Part shown: positions 7,690 to 14,960 of the stretch, one piece after another | Layout of the letters: each line of letters begins with the position of its first letter | Position numbering within the stretch: the stretch's first letter is position 1 | NCBI GenBank assembly: GCA_050288705.1 | Contig: JBNKEI010000045.1 | Span: forward strand, 1-28,644 | Origin: JBNKEI01 sp050288705 | GTDB lineage: Bacteria > Myxococcota > Myxococcia > Myxococcales > UBA5297 | Direction: 5' to 3' | Length of the DNA stretch: 28,644 nt | Translations under genes and position numbers: made by a program | The notes under the pieces: generated by a model | Database searches by the model: none | What the model was told of the DNA's origin: nothing | What the model saw: the letters and a program-made list of their open reading frames with translations, nothing else

Positions 7690-8742
7690 GTGTATACTCA
7701 ACCGCCAATTACCCCGCGCGGGGCTGCCAAATCGATTGGTCACCCTTCTTTGACTAATGGACGCGGCAGAAAGATATCTTGGCGCCTGATTCTGTTTTTG
7801 GCAGGATTTGGCGTTCTGGTCTACTTTATTGCTCGACTTGGTCCAGACCAAATTGCTGAACAGCTTCTTTCCATTGGGCCAAGTTTTGTGTTCATGCCGG
7901 CTGTTTTCGGAGCAGGTCAGGCTTTGCGAGCTTTCGGCTTATCAGTGCTAGTTCGTAGGAATTTACGACCCAAACGGTCGGCTTTAATCGCCAGCCGCTT
8001 CGCTGCTACTTCCCTTAACGATCTTCTACCCTTTTTTGGAGTTGGGGGAGAAGCCAGTCGTCTTCTCTGGTTTCCCGCCCAGCAACGGTCAGACATAATT
8101 CCTGCTCTCATCCTCGACCGCGTTCTATTAATTGTGGCCGACGCCATTTACGTTATTACAGTACTTTCCTTGGCCCTCATCTATTTAGCTTTACCAGCAG
8201 AAATTGAGCGCAATGCCACCATTTTTATTGGCGCCACCATAATTATCATCACCGCCCTAACCTGGATTATTATAACGCATGGTCTGGCCACCCCCATTGT
8301 TCGCTTTCTAAGATGGCTACGAATCATCCGCACCATTCGACGATTGCAACAAGCGCAGGAAATAGACCGAGCTATTCAAACAACTTGGAAAAAATATCCC
8401 CAACGCATGCTCGCCAATTTAGCAATTCAGTTAGGCTCTCGTGCTTTTCTAGTAGCAGAAACCTGGTTGGGCTTGGTGATACTTAAAGTTCCCGCTGGTC
8501 CCTTGGCAGTTTTAATAATTTCTTCCATTCCCATGATCATCAGTGTGTTGCTTTCTTTTATTCCGAGCCAAATTGGAGCCCAAGAAGCCGCCACGGTTCT
8601 GGTCTTCTCGGCCCTCCATTTAACCCCATCTACCGGCATTGTTTTGAGCGTACTACAACGAATCCGCCAGTTAATTTTTATCCCGCTTGGCTTTTTTCTT
8701 CTTTCTCGCGCACCTCGCCCAAAAGACCCGGAAAGCAACTAG
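7690..8742 (+). CDS. UPF0104 / lysylphosphatidylglycerol-synthase-like TM protein
   Basis: A 350-residue inner-membrane protein with about 8 hydrophobic segments, matching the flippase-like membrane domain shared by MprF N-termini and AglD-type proteins. Diagnostic stretches are SRFAATSLNDLLPFFGVGGE (about residues 98-117), then a central loop with many Arg/Gln, and SFIPSQIGAQEAATVLVF near residue 297. The MprF C-terminal synthase domain is absent, so aminoacyl-lipid synthesis is not implied; proteins of this type are thought to move lipids. The GTG start has only a weak ribosome site. Its last codons, PKDPESN and stop, recur as PKNPESN and stop at 9704-9727. Confidence 0.82.
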   Translation: MYTQPPITPRGAAKSIGHPSLTNGRGRKISWRLILFLAGFGVLVYFIARLGPDQIAEQLLSIGPSFVFMPAVFGAGQALRAFGLSVLVRRNLRPKRSALIASRFAATSLNDLLPFFGVGGEASRLLWFPAQQRSDIIPALILDRVLLIVADAIYVITVLSLALIYLALPAEIERNATIFIGATIIIITALTWIIITHGLATPIVRFLRWLRIIRTIRRLQQAQEIDRAIQTTWKKYPQRMLANLAIQLGSRAFLVAETWLGLVILKVPAGPLAVLIISSIPMIISVLLSFIPSQIGAQEAATVLVFSALHLTPSTGIVLSVLQRIRQLIFIPLGFFLLSRAPRPKDPESN

Positions 8743-8996
8743 GTGGCTTAACTCTACCCGCTCAATCAACCAATCGTTACTGTGCAACATTTTTTTAGAT
8801 GGCATTCAAGGCAAGGAAATCGACATTCATACCTTTTCCCAGTTGCCGGCGGAAACAGCAAATTTGATAAGCCAGTGTATTGATCAGCCTTACTGGCTTC
8901 TATGCAAGCACTAATCTCAGTCGCGTCAAGGTGACCTACATGGATATCGTTTTTATTATTAGGGGTGAAAGAGTGTCTTGAAAAGGGGGTATTGCC
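8743..8996. other. Intergenic region with hairpin
   Basis: No convincing gene. It has an 8-bp perfect hairpin, AAGCCAGT (8869-8876) with ACTGGCTT (8892-8899), lacking a T-run. The bases just after the UPF0104 stop (TGGCTTA) recur just after the next gene's stop at 9665. Confidence 0.4.
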
Positions 8997-9665
8997 TTGA
9001 GTCCAGAATCTAACGACCGGGGAGAACTTCAGAAAGTACGGGAAGGGGCGGCTATTCACTTTGAAGGGGTGCTAATCGATGTAGAACACCCCAAGAAATT
9101 TGACCGTATTCAGGTGGTTTTGCGAGTTGCCTTAGTGCTTGCCTTTAGCATTGTTGGAGGATCGGTCGGCTGGATTTATGGCTTTCTTTATCTTGCCCCC
9201 CCAATAACTGCTGCGGTGCTCCTGTCTAGGAAACCATCGGAAGCTTTTTTCGAACAAGACGGCCCGTGGGTATTGCGAACATTGCGTTGGATAGTGGCAT
9301 TCTTTGCCTACCTTGGATTCGTTACCGATCGCTTCCCCACTCGATTGGAAGACCCTGCATTGCGAATAGAAGTAGCAGTTGGCGGGCACCCGCGAGTAGA
9401 AAGTGCTTTGTTGCGAATTCTGTACGGCATCCCTTCTGCCTTAGTGCTGATGGTACTAGTATTCATTGCCTCTTTGATATGGATGGTAGCGGTAGTTTGG
9501 ATACTGATTCAAGAACGGTATCCCAGCTCACTCTATAGCTACCAGCGAGCGGTATTGCGTTGGGGAGCGCGGCTATTAGCTTATGGGACTTCTATAGTGG
9601 AACCCTATCCACCCTTTGCCTTGGATATGGGAACCACCTTAAAAAAAGAAGAATTGCGGGCCTAG
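8997..9665 (+). CDS. DUF4389-domain membrane protein
   Basis: Uncharacterised membrane protein, 222 residues. An N-terminal soluble stretch (1-38) is followed by a hydrophobic hairpin (about 40-75), a short third segment (about 95-110) and a DUF4389-like C-terminal part: a long hydrophobic pair around residues 140-172 followed by ERYPSSLYSYQRAVLRWGAR and EPYPPFAL. The R-Y-P and YPPF elements are the recognisable family marks. The start is TTG at 8997, supported by AAAGGGGG (8982-8989) seven bases upstream. It is separated from UPF0104 by 254 bp, so it is probably transcribed separately. The function of DUF4389 is unknown. Confidence 0.8.
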   Translation: MSPESNDRGELQKVREGAAIHFEGVLIDVEHPKKFDRIQVVLRVALVLAFSIVGGSVGWIYGFLYLAPPITAAVLLSRKPSEAFFEQDGPWVLRTLRWIVAFFAYLGFVTDRFPTRLEDPALRIEVAVGGHPRVESALLRILYGIPSALVLMVLVFIASLIWMVAVVWILIQERYPSSLYSYQRAVLRWGARLLAYGTSIVEPYPPFALDMGTTLKKEELRA

Positions 9666-9963
9666 TTGGCTTACCTTCATAACGCCTGGCGCAGCATGCA
9701 ATGCCAAAAAATCCGGAAAGCAACTAGAGCCTTTCTCTAAGAGGTCTAGCATGGCAACCGCCAGCTCGTTACCATTCTATTAGGCATAACCTATGCCGGC
9801 CTGACTATGAAGAGACCCAAAAGTCGCGAGAAACCCAATGTTTGAAGCAATTGTCAGATTTGGTTGCGGCCAAGGGCCGCCTTGGGCAGATAAAAATCAG
9901 AGATAGAAAAACCCTGGCTGAAAAAGTCAGGTTTTCTCTATACTCTGTTGTTAAAATCCAGGT
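9666..9963. other. Intergenic region with a copy of a gene 3' end
   Basis: Nearly 300 bases with no intact gene. It holds M-P-K-N-P-E-S-N-stop (9701-9727), matching the UPF0104 C-terminus (15-base identity to 8728-8742). Overlapping inverted repeats GCGGCC/GGCCGC and CCAAGG/CCTTGG lie at 9866-9885, and a terminator for the minus gene at its right end. Confidence 0.5.
9907..9935 (-). terminator. Terminator of the 166-residue gene
   Basis: AAAACC-(C)-TGGCT (about 9908-9919) pairs with AGTCAGGTTTT (9925-9935), with one bulge and one G-T pair. Read on the minus strand the stem is followed by a T-rich run, placing it about 30 bases past the stop at 9964. Confidence 0.6.
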
Positions 9964-10464
9964 TTAACTACGCATTATATTCTGATATGCACTTTTAATG
10001 AAATCTTTAACTTTTCCATCTGGATCTAGAAGTTGATAATTCTTTAGAGTATCCGCTGAAGTCTTGGGAATATCGTGATCCGGATTTGCCATTTTCGCAT
10101 ACAGGTGTTTCAGGGCTGTCTCACCAGCGACCCCTCCTTGACTCAGTGCAGCCATGGCATTTATTGCAGCTTGTTCCTGATTTGTTAATTTCCTTTGAGA
10201 AGTAGTGAACAGGAAAGAGTTACGAGGGTCTTTACCGGTAAAGCATCCGTAAGTATCCGAGCTCGGATTTATATCTATAACATCAGAGTAGATCTCATAT
10301 TTCGGGTTAAGTCGTTGAACGAACTTCTCGGGGCCTTCCACATTGGACCGGGCTCTGGGGCTGTCACTTGACGATGAGCCATCTCCGGTTTGGGGCGCAG
10401 GTCTGGAAGATCCACCACCTCTAAGGCTTACCGGATTAAATGGCTTAAATTGTATTCGTCTCAT
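9964..10464 (-). CDS. Hypothetical protein with disordered Ser/Pro N-terminus
   Basis: Unrecognised, 166 residues. The first 45 residues are Ser/Pro/Gly/Arg-rich and probably disordered (runs such as GGGSSRPAPQTGDGSSSSD). The C-terminal part is helical (Q-E-Q-A-A-I-N-A-M-A-A-L, then A-L-K-H-L-Y-A-K-M). There is no Sec signal peptide or TM segment. This layout is common for proteins exported by type III or other non-Sec routes, and T3S-like genes occur at 22726-26121, but this is only inference. AGGGGA lies 11 bases before the ATG, rather far. A good terminator follows the stop. Confidence 0.6.
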   Translation of the reverse strand: MRRIQFKPFNPVSLRGGGSSRPAPQTGDGSSSSDSPRARSNVEGPEKFVQRLNPKYEIYSDVIDINPSSDTYGCFTGKDPRNSFLFTTSQRKLTNQEQAAINAMAALSQGGVAGETALKHLYAKMANPDHDIPKTSADTLKNYQLLDPDGKVKDFIKSAYQNIMRS

Positions 10465-10610
10465 TTTCTTTGTTTCCCCTATGTTAAGAAAGTAAAATAA
10501 CTGAAACTTTTTAACTTCTGTATTTAAAATTCTATTATCTAAGTTTTGGTGAATTTGTTGCTAGTGGTGTTTCTGTGTCTTTGCGGCAGGCCTGCGTGAG
10601 ATGAAAATAT

Positions 10611-10661
10611 CTGGCATGGTATGATTCATCGAGGCCTTCCTCGATTACCAAGCCATGCCAG
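10611..10661. repeat. Nested inverted repeats (possible structured RNA)
   Basis: Outer arms CTGGCATGG (10611-10619) and CCATGCCAG (10653-10661) are perfectly complementary. Inside them ATCGAGG (10628-10634) and CCTCGAT (10639-10645) form a second perfect stem with a CCTT loop. The result is a two-tier hairpin without a U-tract. It could be a regulatory RNA, a DNA-binding site or an old repeat element. Confidence 0.55.
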
Positions 10662-10689
10662 GATGTAAAGCGGAAATCGAGGCCACCTC

Positions 10690-10713
10690 AAATCGAAGCT
10701 AGCCCTTCGATTT
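10690..10713 (-). terminator. Hairpin downstream of menA
   Basis: AAATCGAAG (10690-10698) and CTTCGATTT (10705-10713), loop 6. It lies 42 bases past the menA stop, so it is likely the end of the menB-menA transcript, though the U-tract is short. Confidence 0.45.
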
Positions 10714-10754
10714 ATTTTCAATTCCTATTCCTACGCCAAATTCAAGAGCAAATT

Positions 10755-11651
10755 CTACACCAATCCCACTGACATAAAAACTCCATTAAACAGCATTAGC
10801 AATGCAGTCTGCGCCAATATAGAATTTAGTTTTTTTCCTCTAATACGTTGCACCGAGTAAATCAAATAACCCGCCCAGGGAACTAATAGCAATACAAGCA
10901 ATCCTGGCCATTTCATTTGGTTGGCTAACACCAAAATAATGGGTATCAATAAAGCAAATATCAACAAAAGCGAATATTCCCATACAGCAAATAATTCTCC
11001 CCATCGCACTGCCAAGGTCTTTTTTCCTGCTTTTAAATCTTGTTCGCGATCGCGCAAATTGTTCACCACTAGAACAGCAACTGCCAGGAATCCGGGAGGA
11101 ATGCCGAGAAACCAAGCTATAGAGGGTATTGTTCCCGAAATTGCATAAGCAGAGCCAATTACTGCCACCGGACCAAAAAAGACAAAAGCAAAAATGTCTC
11201 CTAAGCCCTGATAGGCCAAAGGATGTGGACCTCCGGTATAGGCAATCGCGCAAACAATGGCTATTAGGCCCACTATTAGAATTTCAAATCCCGAAACTAA
11301 CGTCAGGTAGCCGCCTATCATCAATGCCGCTGCAAGAACTACCCCCAAGCCTCGCCTCATTTGCAAGGGAGAGATTAAACCACTCTGTACCATGCGGGCA
11401 GGACCCAAGCGCTCAGGCCGATCAGCTCCTTTTTCAAAATCAAAAAGATCATTGGCCAGATTGGCGACTACTTGCAGCAGCACGGCCCCTACCAAAACTG
11501 CCAATGCTGGCCCCCAACGAAAACCTCCCTGAAGCCAGACACAACTCGCTCCTATCATCACCGGAGAAACCGATGCGAAAAGAGTTTTGGGACGCGCCGC
11601 CCACATCCAAACTCGCCAGGACTTGCGAACGGGAAGAGTTAAAAGACTCAC
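10755..11651 (-). CDS. menA: 1,4-dihydroxy-2-naphthoate polyprenyltransferase
   Basis: UbiA-superfamily inner-membrane enzyme that attaches the polyprenyl tail to 1,4-dihydroxy-2-naphthoate, the penultimate step of menaquinone synthesis. Of 298 residues with about 8-9 membrane helices, the two Asp-rich Mg-prenyl-diphosphate motifs are clear: ANDLFDFEKGADRPER (N67-D68-x2-D71) and NNLRDREQDLKAGKKTLA (D201-x3-D205). The GPARMVQSGLISP stretch after the first motif is typical of MenA. The GTG start overlaps the menB stop by 4 bp (GTGA), so translation is coupled. The order menB-menA on one transcript fits the pathway; the other men genes are elsewhere. Confidence 0.94.
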   Translation of the reverse strand: MSLLTLPVRKSWRVWMWAARPKTLFASVSPVMIGASCVWLQGGFRWGPALAVLVGAVLLQVVANLANDLFDFEKGADRPERLGPARMVQSGLISPLQMRRGLGVVLAAALMIGGYLTLVSGFEILIVGLIAIVCAIAYTGGPHPLAYQGLGDIFAFVFFGPVAVIGSAYAISGTIPSIAWFLGIPPGFLAVAVLVVNNLRDREQDLKAGKKTLAVRWGELFAVWEYSLLLIFALLIPIILVLANQMKWPGLLVLLLVPWAGYLIYSVQRIRGKKLNSILAQTALLMLFNGVFMSVGLV

Positions 11652-12517
11652 GGGAATCGGGGGAATTTGTGAAATTCGGGAGTTCGTTTTTCTAAAAACG
11701 CCTTCTTGCCCTCTTTGGCTTCCTCACTGAGGTAATAAAGAAGAGTGGCATTTCCGGCCAGCTCTTGCAGACCAGCTTGCCCATCACAATCGGCATTCAG
11801 AGCGGCTTTAAGGCACCGCAAAGCCATGGGACTATTATTCAAAATCTCTCGGCACCACTTCAGAGTTTCTTGTTCCAACTTTTCCAAAGGCACCACCGCA
11901 TTAATTAACCCCATGTCCAAAGCCTGCCGCGCGCTATATTGACGACAAAGAAACCAGATTTCCCTGGCCTTTTTCTGCCCCACGATACGCGCCATGTAAG
12001 CAGCCCCATATCCGCCGTCAAAACTTCCTACTCGCGGCCCGGTCTGACCAAAACGCGCGTTTTCTGCGGCAATAGTTAAATCGCACATCATATGCAAAAC
12101 ATGCCCTCCTCCAATAGCATAACCTGCCACCATGGCAATCACTGGCTTAGGGAGAGTACGAATCTGCCGCTGAAGATCGAGCACATTAAGCCTAGGCACG
12201 CCTTGCTCATCTATATAGCCACCATCACTCCGAATCTTTTGGTCACCTCCCGAGCAAAAAGCCTTACCTCCCACCCCGGTAAGAACTACCACCCCAATTT
12301 GAGGATCCTCGCGTGCCTCGGTGAATGCCTGGCTCATTTCGGTAACTGTCTGTGGACGAAAGGCATTGTGTACTTGCGGACGATTAATCGATATTTTGGC
12401 TATACCTTCTTTGCTTTTCTCATACAAAATATCTTCGAATTTTGCCGCTTTCTTCCAATACCTATCTATGTTTGGGTCATTATCTACAGTGTTGCTTTCT
12501 GGTTTAGTAGGTTCCAT
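11648..12517 (-). CDS. menB: 1,4-dihydroxy-2-naphthoyl-CoA synthase
   Basis: Crotonase-fold enzyme that closes the naphthoate ring of o-succinylbenzoyl-CoA. It is 289 residues from ATG 12517, chosen because GAGGA lies directly upstream; the ORF is open to 12574 but that extension is not family-like. Core motifs: GGKAFCSGGDQKIRSDGGY (oxyanion region), AGYAIGGGHVLHMMCDLTIA (about 131-150), GQTGPRVGSFDGGYGAAYMA (about 157-176, catalytic-type D167) and the C-terminal SPMALRCLKAALNADCDGQ. The long tail is very like enterobacterial MenB as I remember it. It is the first gene of the menB-menA pair and divergent from tatA/B, with 214 bp between. Confidence 0.95.
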   Translation of the reverse strand: MEPTKPESNTVDNDPNIDRYWKKAAKFEDILYEKSKEGIAKISINRPQVHNAFRPQTVTEMSQAFTEAREDPQIGVVVLTGVGGKAFCSGGDQKIRSDGGYIDEQGVPRLNVLDLQRQIRTLPKPVIAMVAGYAIGGGHVLHMMCDLTIAAENARFGQTGPRVGSFDGGYGAAYMARIVGQKKAREIWFLCRQYSARQALDMGLINAVVPLEKLEQETLKWCREILNNSPMALRCLKAALNADCDGQAGLQELAGNATLLYYLSEEAKEGKKAFLEKRTPEFHKFPRFP

Positions 12518-12697
12518 GCCATCCTCATATGAAAGTAGATCTAGAAAAGAGCATATGAGCAGCTTATGTACCACGCTTCCTTCAAGTATTGATGAACTCA
12601 GAAACCTAATCGCGTCCTCATCATTGAAACTCTTAGCCTGGTAGTAAGAGGAATGCAGTCAACATGTTTACCGTTGGCTCTGATTAAGATAGATAGA

Positions 12698-12712
12698 CCG
12701 GAACAGATCCGG
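12698..12712 (+). promoter_or_regulatory. Small hairpin before the tatA/B ribosome site
   Basis: CCGGA-ACAGA-TCCGG forms a 5-bp hairpin ending ten bases before AAGGAG (12722-12727), the ribosome site of the tatA/B gene at 12732. It lies within the 214-bp divergent region with menB. No clear promoter could be fixed there. Confidence 0.25.
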
Positions 12713-12731
12713 AGGAGAACGAAGGAGCCCC

Positions 12732-13037
12732 ATGTTTTTTGGAATGTCTGGCACCGAGTTAGTGATCATCCTTTTGGTAGCTTTATTGGTATTAGGGCCA
12801 AGCAAGCTACCCGGTCTTGCCCGCACACTAGGCAAAACTATGCGCGATTTCAAGAGAGCTACTCAAGACATTCGTGATAGTGTCGAGATTGAGTTTTACC
12901 ACATGGACCAGCCCACTGAATCATTGCCTCCTTCCGAAAAAACTACCCCTTCCGCCAGCCTGGCCGATAATACGACCGCAAAACAACCTAGCTCACTGGA
13001 AAATTCGGCTACAACCAGTAGGCAAAGCAAAATCTAA
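12732..13037 (+). CDS. Sec-independent translocase subunit TatA/TatB
   Basis: Twin-arginine translocase component, 101 residues: one N-terminal membrane helix (GTELVIILLVALLVLG), the hinge G-P-S-K-L-P-G-L-A, then an amphipathic helix (RTLGKTMRDFKRATQDIRD) and a disordered Ser/Thr/Pro tail. The MFFGMSGTELV start with Glu inside the membrane segment is TatB-like, but TatA and TatB are hard to separate in this lineage and no second copy is nearby. AAGGAG is five bases before the ATG. The stop is 15 bp from the tatC GTG, so the two form an operon. Confidence 0.9.
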   Translation: MFFGMSGTELVIILLVALLVLGPSKLPGLARTLGKTMRDFKRATQDIRDSVEIEFYHMDQPTESLPPSEKTTPSASLADNTTAKQPSSLENSATTSRQSKI

Positions 13038-13052
13038 ATCCAAGACCTTAAC

Positions 13053-14291
13053 GTGGAAGAACTAAAGCTTACTCTCTGGGAGCACCTTCAAGAGCTACGA
13101 TCGCGGCTATGGAAAATAATCATGGCCATTCTTGCGCTCGGGGTTTTATCTCTAGCCTGGTCGCGAGAAATCTTTCAATGGCTTATGCGCCCAGTTTTGG
13201 CGGCACTACCCCCAGAAAGCCGATCGCTTATTTACACTTCGGGCATTGAAGAGCTCAATGTGCTACTCAAAGTTGGCCTTTATGCCGGCATTTTTTTGGG
13301 CACGCCAGTTATCCTCTACCAACTATGGATGTTTGTAGCTCCTGGCTTGCTAAAAACTGAACGCAAAGCAGTAGGCCCTTTTGTGCTGTCAGGAACCGTT
13401 TTTTTTATTATAGGTGCTCTTTTTTGCTACCTAGTAATTTTGCCCACCATGTTTAAGTTTTTGCTCAATCCCGGCGAGGGAGGAGCAATCCGCGATCGCA
13501 TTGCCTTGGCTCGCAGTCAGGCCAATGACGCCACTCGTCTATTCTTTTTGGGAGATTCCGCCCAGGCATCTCATTACGCACAACTCGCTCAGGAGACTCT
13601 TAGCGCTTCTGGTTCCGGAAAAATATCTGCAGGTTTTCTCAACGATGACGCCCCCAGTCAGGCAGGAACAGTTGAACTTAGTGAACGTTCCCGCTCTTTG
13701 GAAGATCTTTTGGACCACACCATTGCTTTTCAGCTTGATGAGAACAGCAGACAAACCTGTCGAAAAGCAATTTCTTTGCGTAATCAGGCAGATCTTCTGC
13801 TTTCCCAAGGCCTAATTTCTCCCGCTGCAATCAAAATTGAAGAAGCAATTAATAGCCTAGAAAAGGTTTTTGCCGACCACGCCAAAGAGTTTAGAAGTGT
13901 TTGGCACGCCCACAGTCACCTGGCCTTTGCTACCGCGCAATTGAGCCAAAAAGAGTGGACCCGCCCAATGCTCTCTATGAAAGAGCAACTTTCTTTGGTG
14001 CTAATGTTGGAAATAGCCTTTGGAGCAATTTTTGAGTTACCATTATTAATGGGTCTGTTGGCCACTTTAGGAATTCTCCAGTACCGATTAGTAGCCCGCT
14101 ATCAGCGTCACGCGATTTTGGTTTGCGTGGTTCTCGCAGCTGTAATTACTCCCACCAGTGACGCCGTAAATTTGGCATTAATGGCCGTTCCTATGATTGT
14201 CTGTTTTGAGATCGGGGTGTTGCTAGTTTGGGTTCTGGAAAAGCGCAAAATGGCCCAAGAAACCGCACAGAAAGAACAAGAGCCGACCTAA
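13053..14291 (+). CDS. tatC: Sec-independent translocase TatC with large periplasmic insertion
   Basis: Core of the twin-arginine receptor, recognising RR signal peptides in the inner membrane. TatC is normally about 250 residues; this one has 412. Conserved parts: LWEHLQELRSRLWK at the N-terminus, YQLWMFVAPGLLKTERK between TM2 and TM3, GAIFELPLL, and VLAAVITPTSDAVNLALMAV at TM5. About 160 residues (roughly 142-305) are inserted between TM3 and TM4, where E. coli has a short periplasmic loop. The insert is helical and Ala/Leu/Gln-rich with TPR-like pairs (AQASHYAQLAQETL; LRNQADLLLSQGLISPAAIK). The GTG start is next to tatA/B. It is convergent with the cupin gene 13 bp away. Confidence 0.93.
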   Translation: MEELKLTLWEHLQELRSRLWKIIMAILALGVLSLAWSREIFQWLMRPVLAALPPESRSLIYTSGIEELNVLLKVGLYAGIFLGTPVILYQLWMFVAPGLLKTERKAVGPFVLSGTVFFIIGALFCYLVILPTMFKFLLNPGEGGAIRDRIALARSQANDATRLFFLGDSAQASHYAQLAQETLSASGSGKISAGFLNDDAPSQAGTVELSERSRSLEDLLDHTIAFQLDENSRQTCRKAISLRNQADLLLSQGLISPAAIKIEEAINSLEKVFADHAKEFRSVWHAHSHLAFATAQLSQKEWTRPMLSMKEQLSLVLMLEIAFGAIFELPLLMGLLATLGILQYRLVARYQRHAILVCVVLAAVITPTSDAVNLALMAVPMIVCFEIGVLLVWVLEKRKMAQETAQKEQEPT

Positions 14292-14304
14292 CTGCCAGAT
14301 TGCT

Positions 14305-14760
14305 TTATTTCTTCCTAGTAAGACGCTGGATTAGCGTCGCTTTTTTAGGAAAAAGACGTATTAGTTCATGCTCAGATGCTATTTCAAGGTCGTCAAATTC
14401 AAAACCGGGGGCCACTGTACACCCGCACAAAACCGCCTCTCCTTCGGGCTCTGCCGCTTGCCAGGCTCCAGCGCGAACCACACATTGGGGATGAAAGCGA
14501 TCTAAACGAACCGAACCTACACCCAGTTGATGCACCAGCAACGCTCCCCCATCGTAGTGGTGCCACACTTCACAGGAAGATATGCGGTGAAAAACACTGA
14601 ATTCTCCTTCCCTCAAGAGATAAAAAATGGCTGTTCCGGCACATCTACGTTGCCCATCGCCCGAGGTCACCCACTGCGTGCTGCGAAACGTTTCTCGATA
14701 CAGCCCACCCTCTGGATGCGGGACCAGTTCGAGAGACTCAATCACTCGCTGCACGTCCAT
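14305..14760 (-). CDS. DUF985 cupin-family protein
   Basis: A cupin-fold protein of about 151 residues; the reaction of DUF985 proteins is not established. Hallmarks are LVPHPEGGLYRETFRS near the N-terminus, A-I-F-Y-L-L, FHRISSCEVWHHYDGG in the barrel centre and CGCTVAPGFEFDDLEIA towards the end. The ORF is open to 14787, but TAGGAG lies 8 bases before the ATG at 14760 and the family begins at this point, so the shorter form is used. It is convergent with tatC and probably monocistronic. Confidence 0.9.
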   Translation of the reverse strand: MDVQRVIESLELVPHPEGGLYRETFRSTQWVTSGDGQRRCAGTAIFYLLREGEFSVFHRISSCEVWHHYDGGALLVHQLGVGSVRLDRFHPQCVVRAGAWQAAEPEGEAVLCGCTVAPGFEFDDLEIASEHELIRLFPKKATLIQRLTRKK

Positions 14761-14960
14761 AAATCCGTCTCCTACTAGCGCTACCATTATTGCGCCGCGT
14801 TTGTTTGCGAATAATCTATTTTGCTCTAACCGCTGCGGGAATTAGACAATCATGTTAGAGCCTGTTTTTCAACCGTCGATGGTCAACAAGCAACGAGCAA
14901 TGAGAACGATAAGTAATGAGCAGTAAAACTTACCTATCCGCAACCCAAGGAGTAGATGGA

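Larger units (their letters stand above)
10465..10754. other. Intergenic region with structured inverted repeats
   Basis: No gene seen. It contains a nested double hairpin (10611-10661) and a separate 9-bp hairpin (10690-10713); both are listed separately. The left part next to the 166-residue gene is AT-rich and could contain its promoter. Confidence 0.5.
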
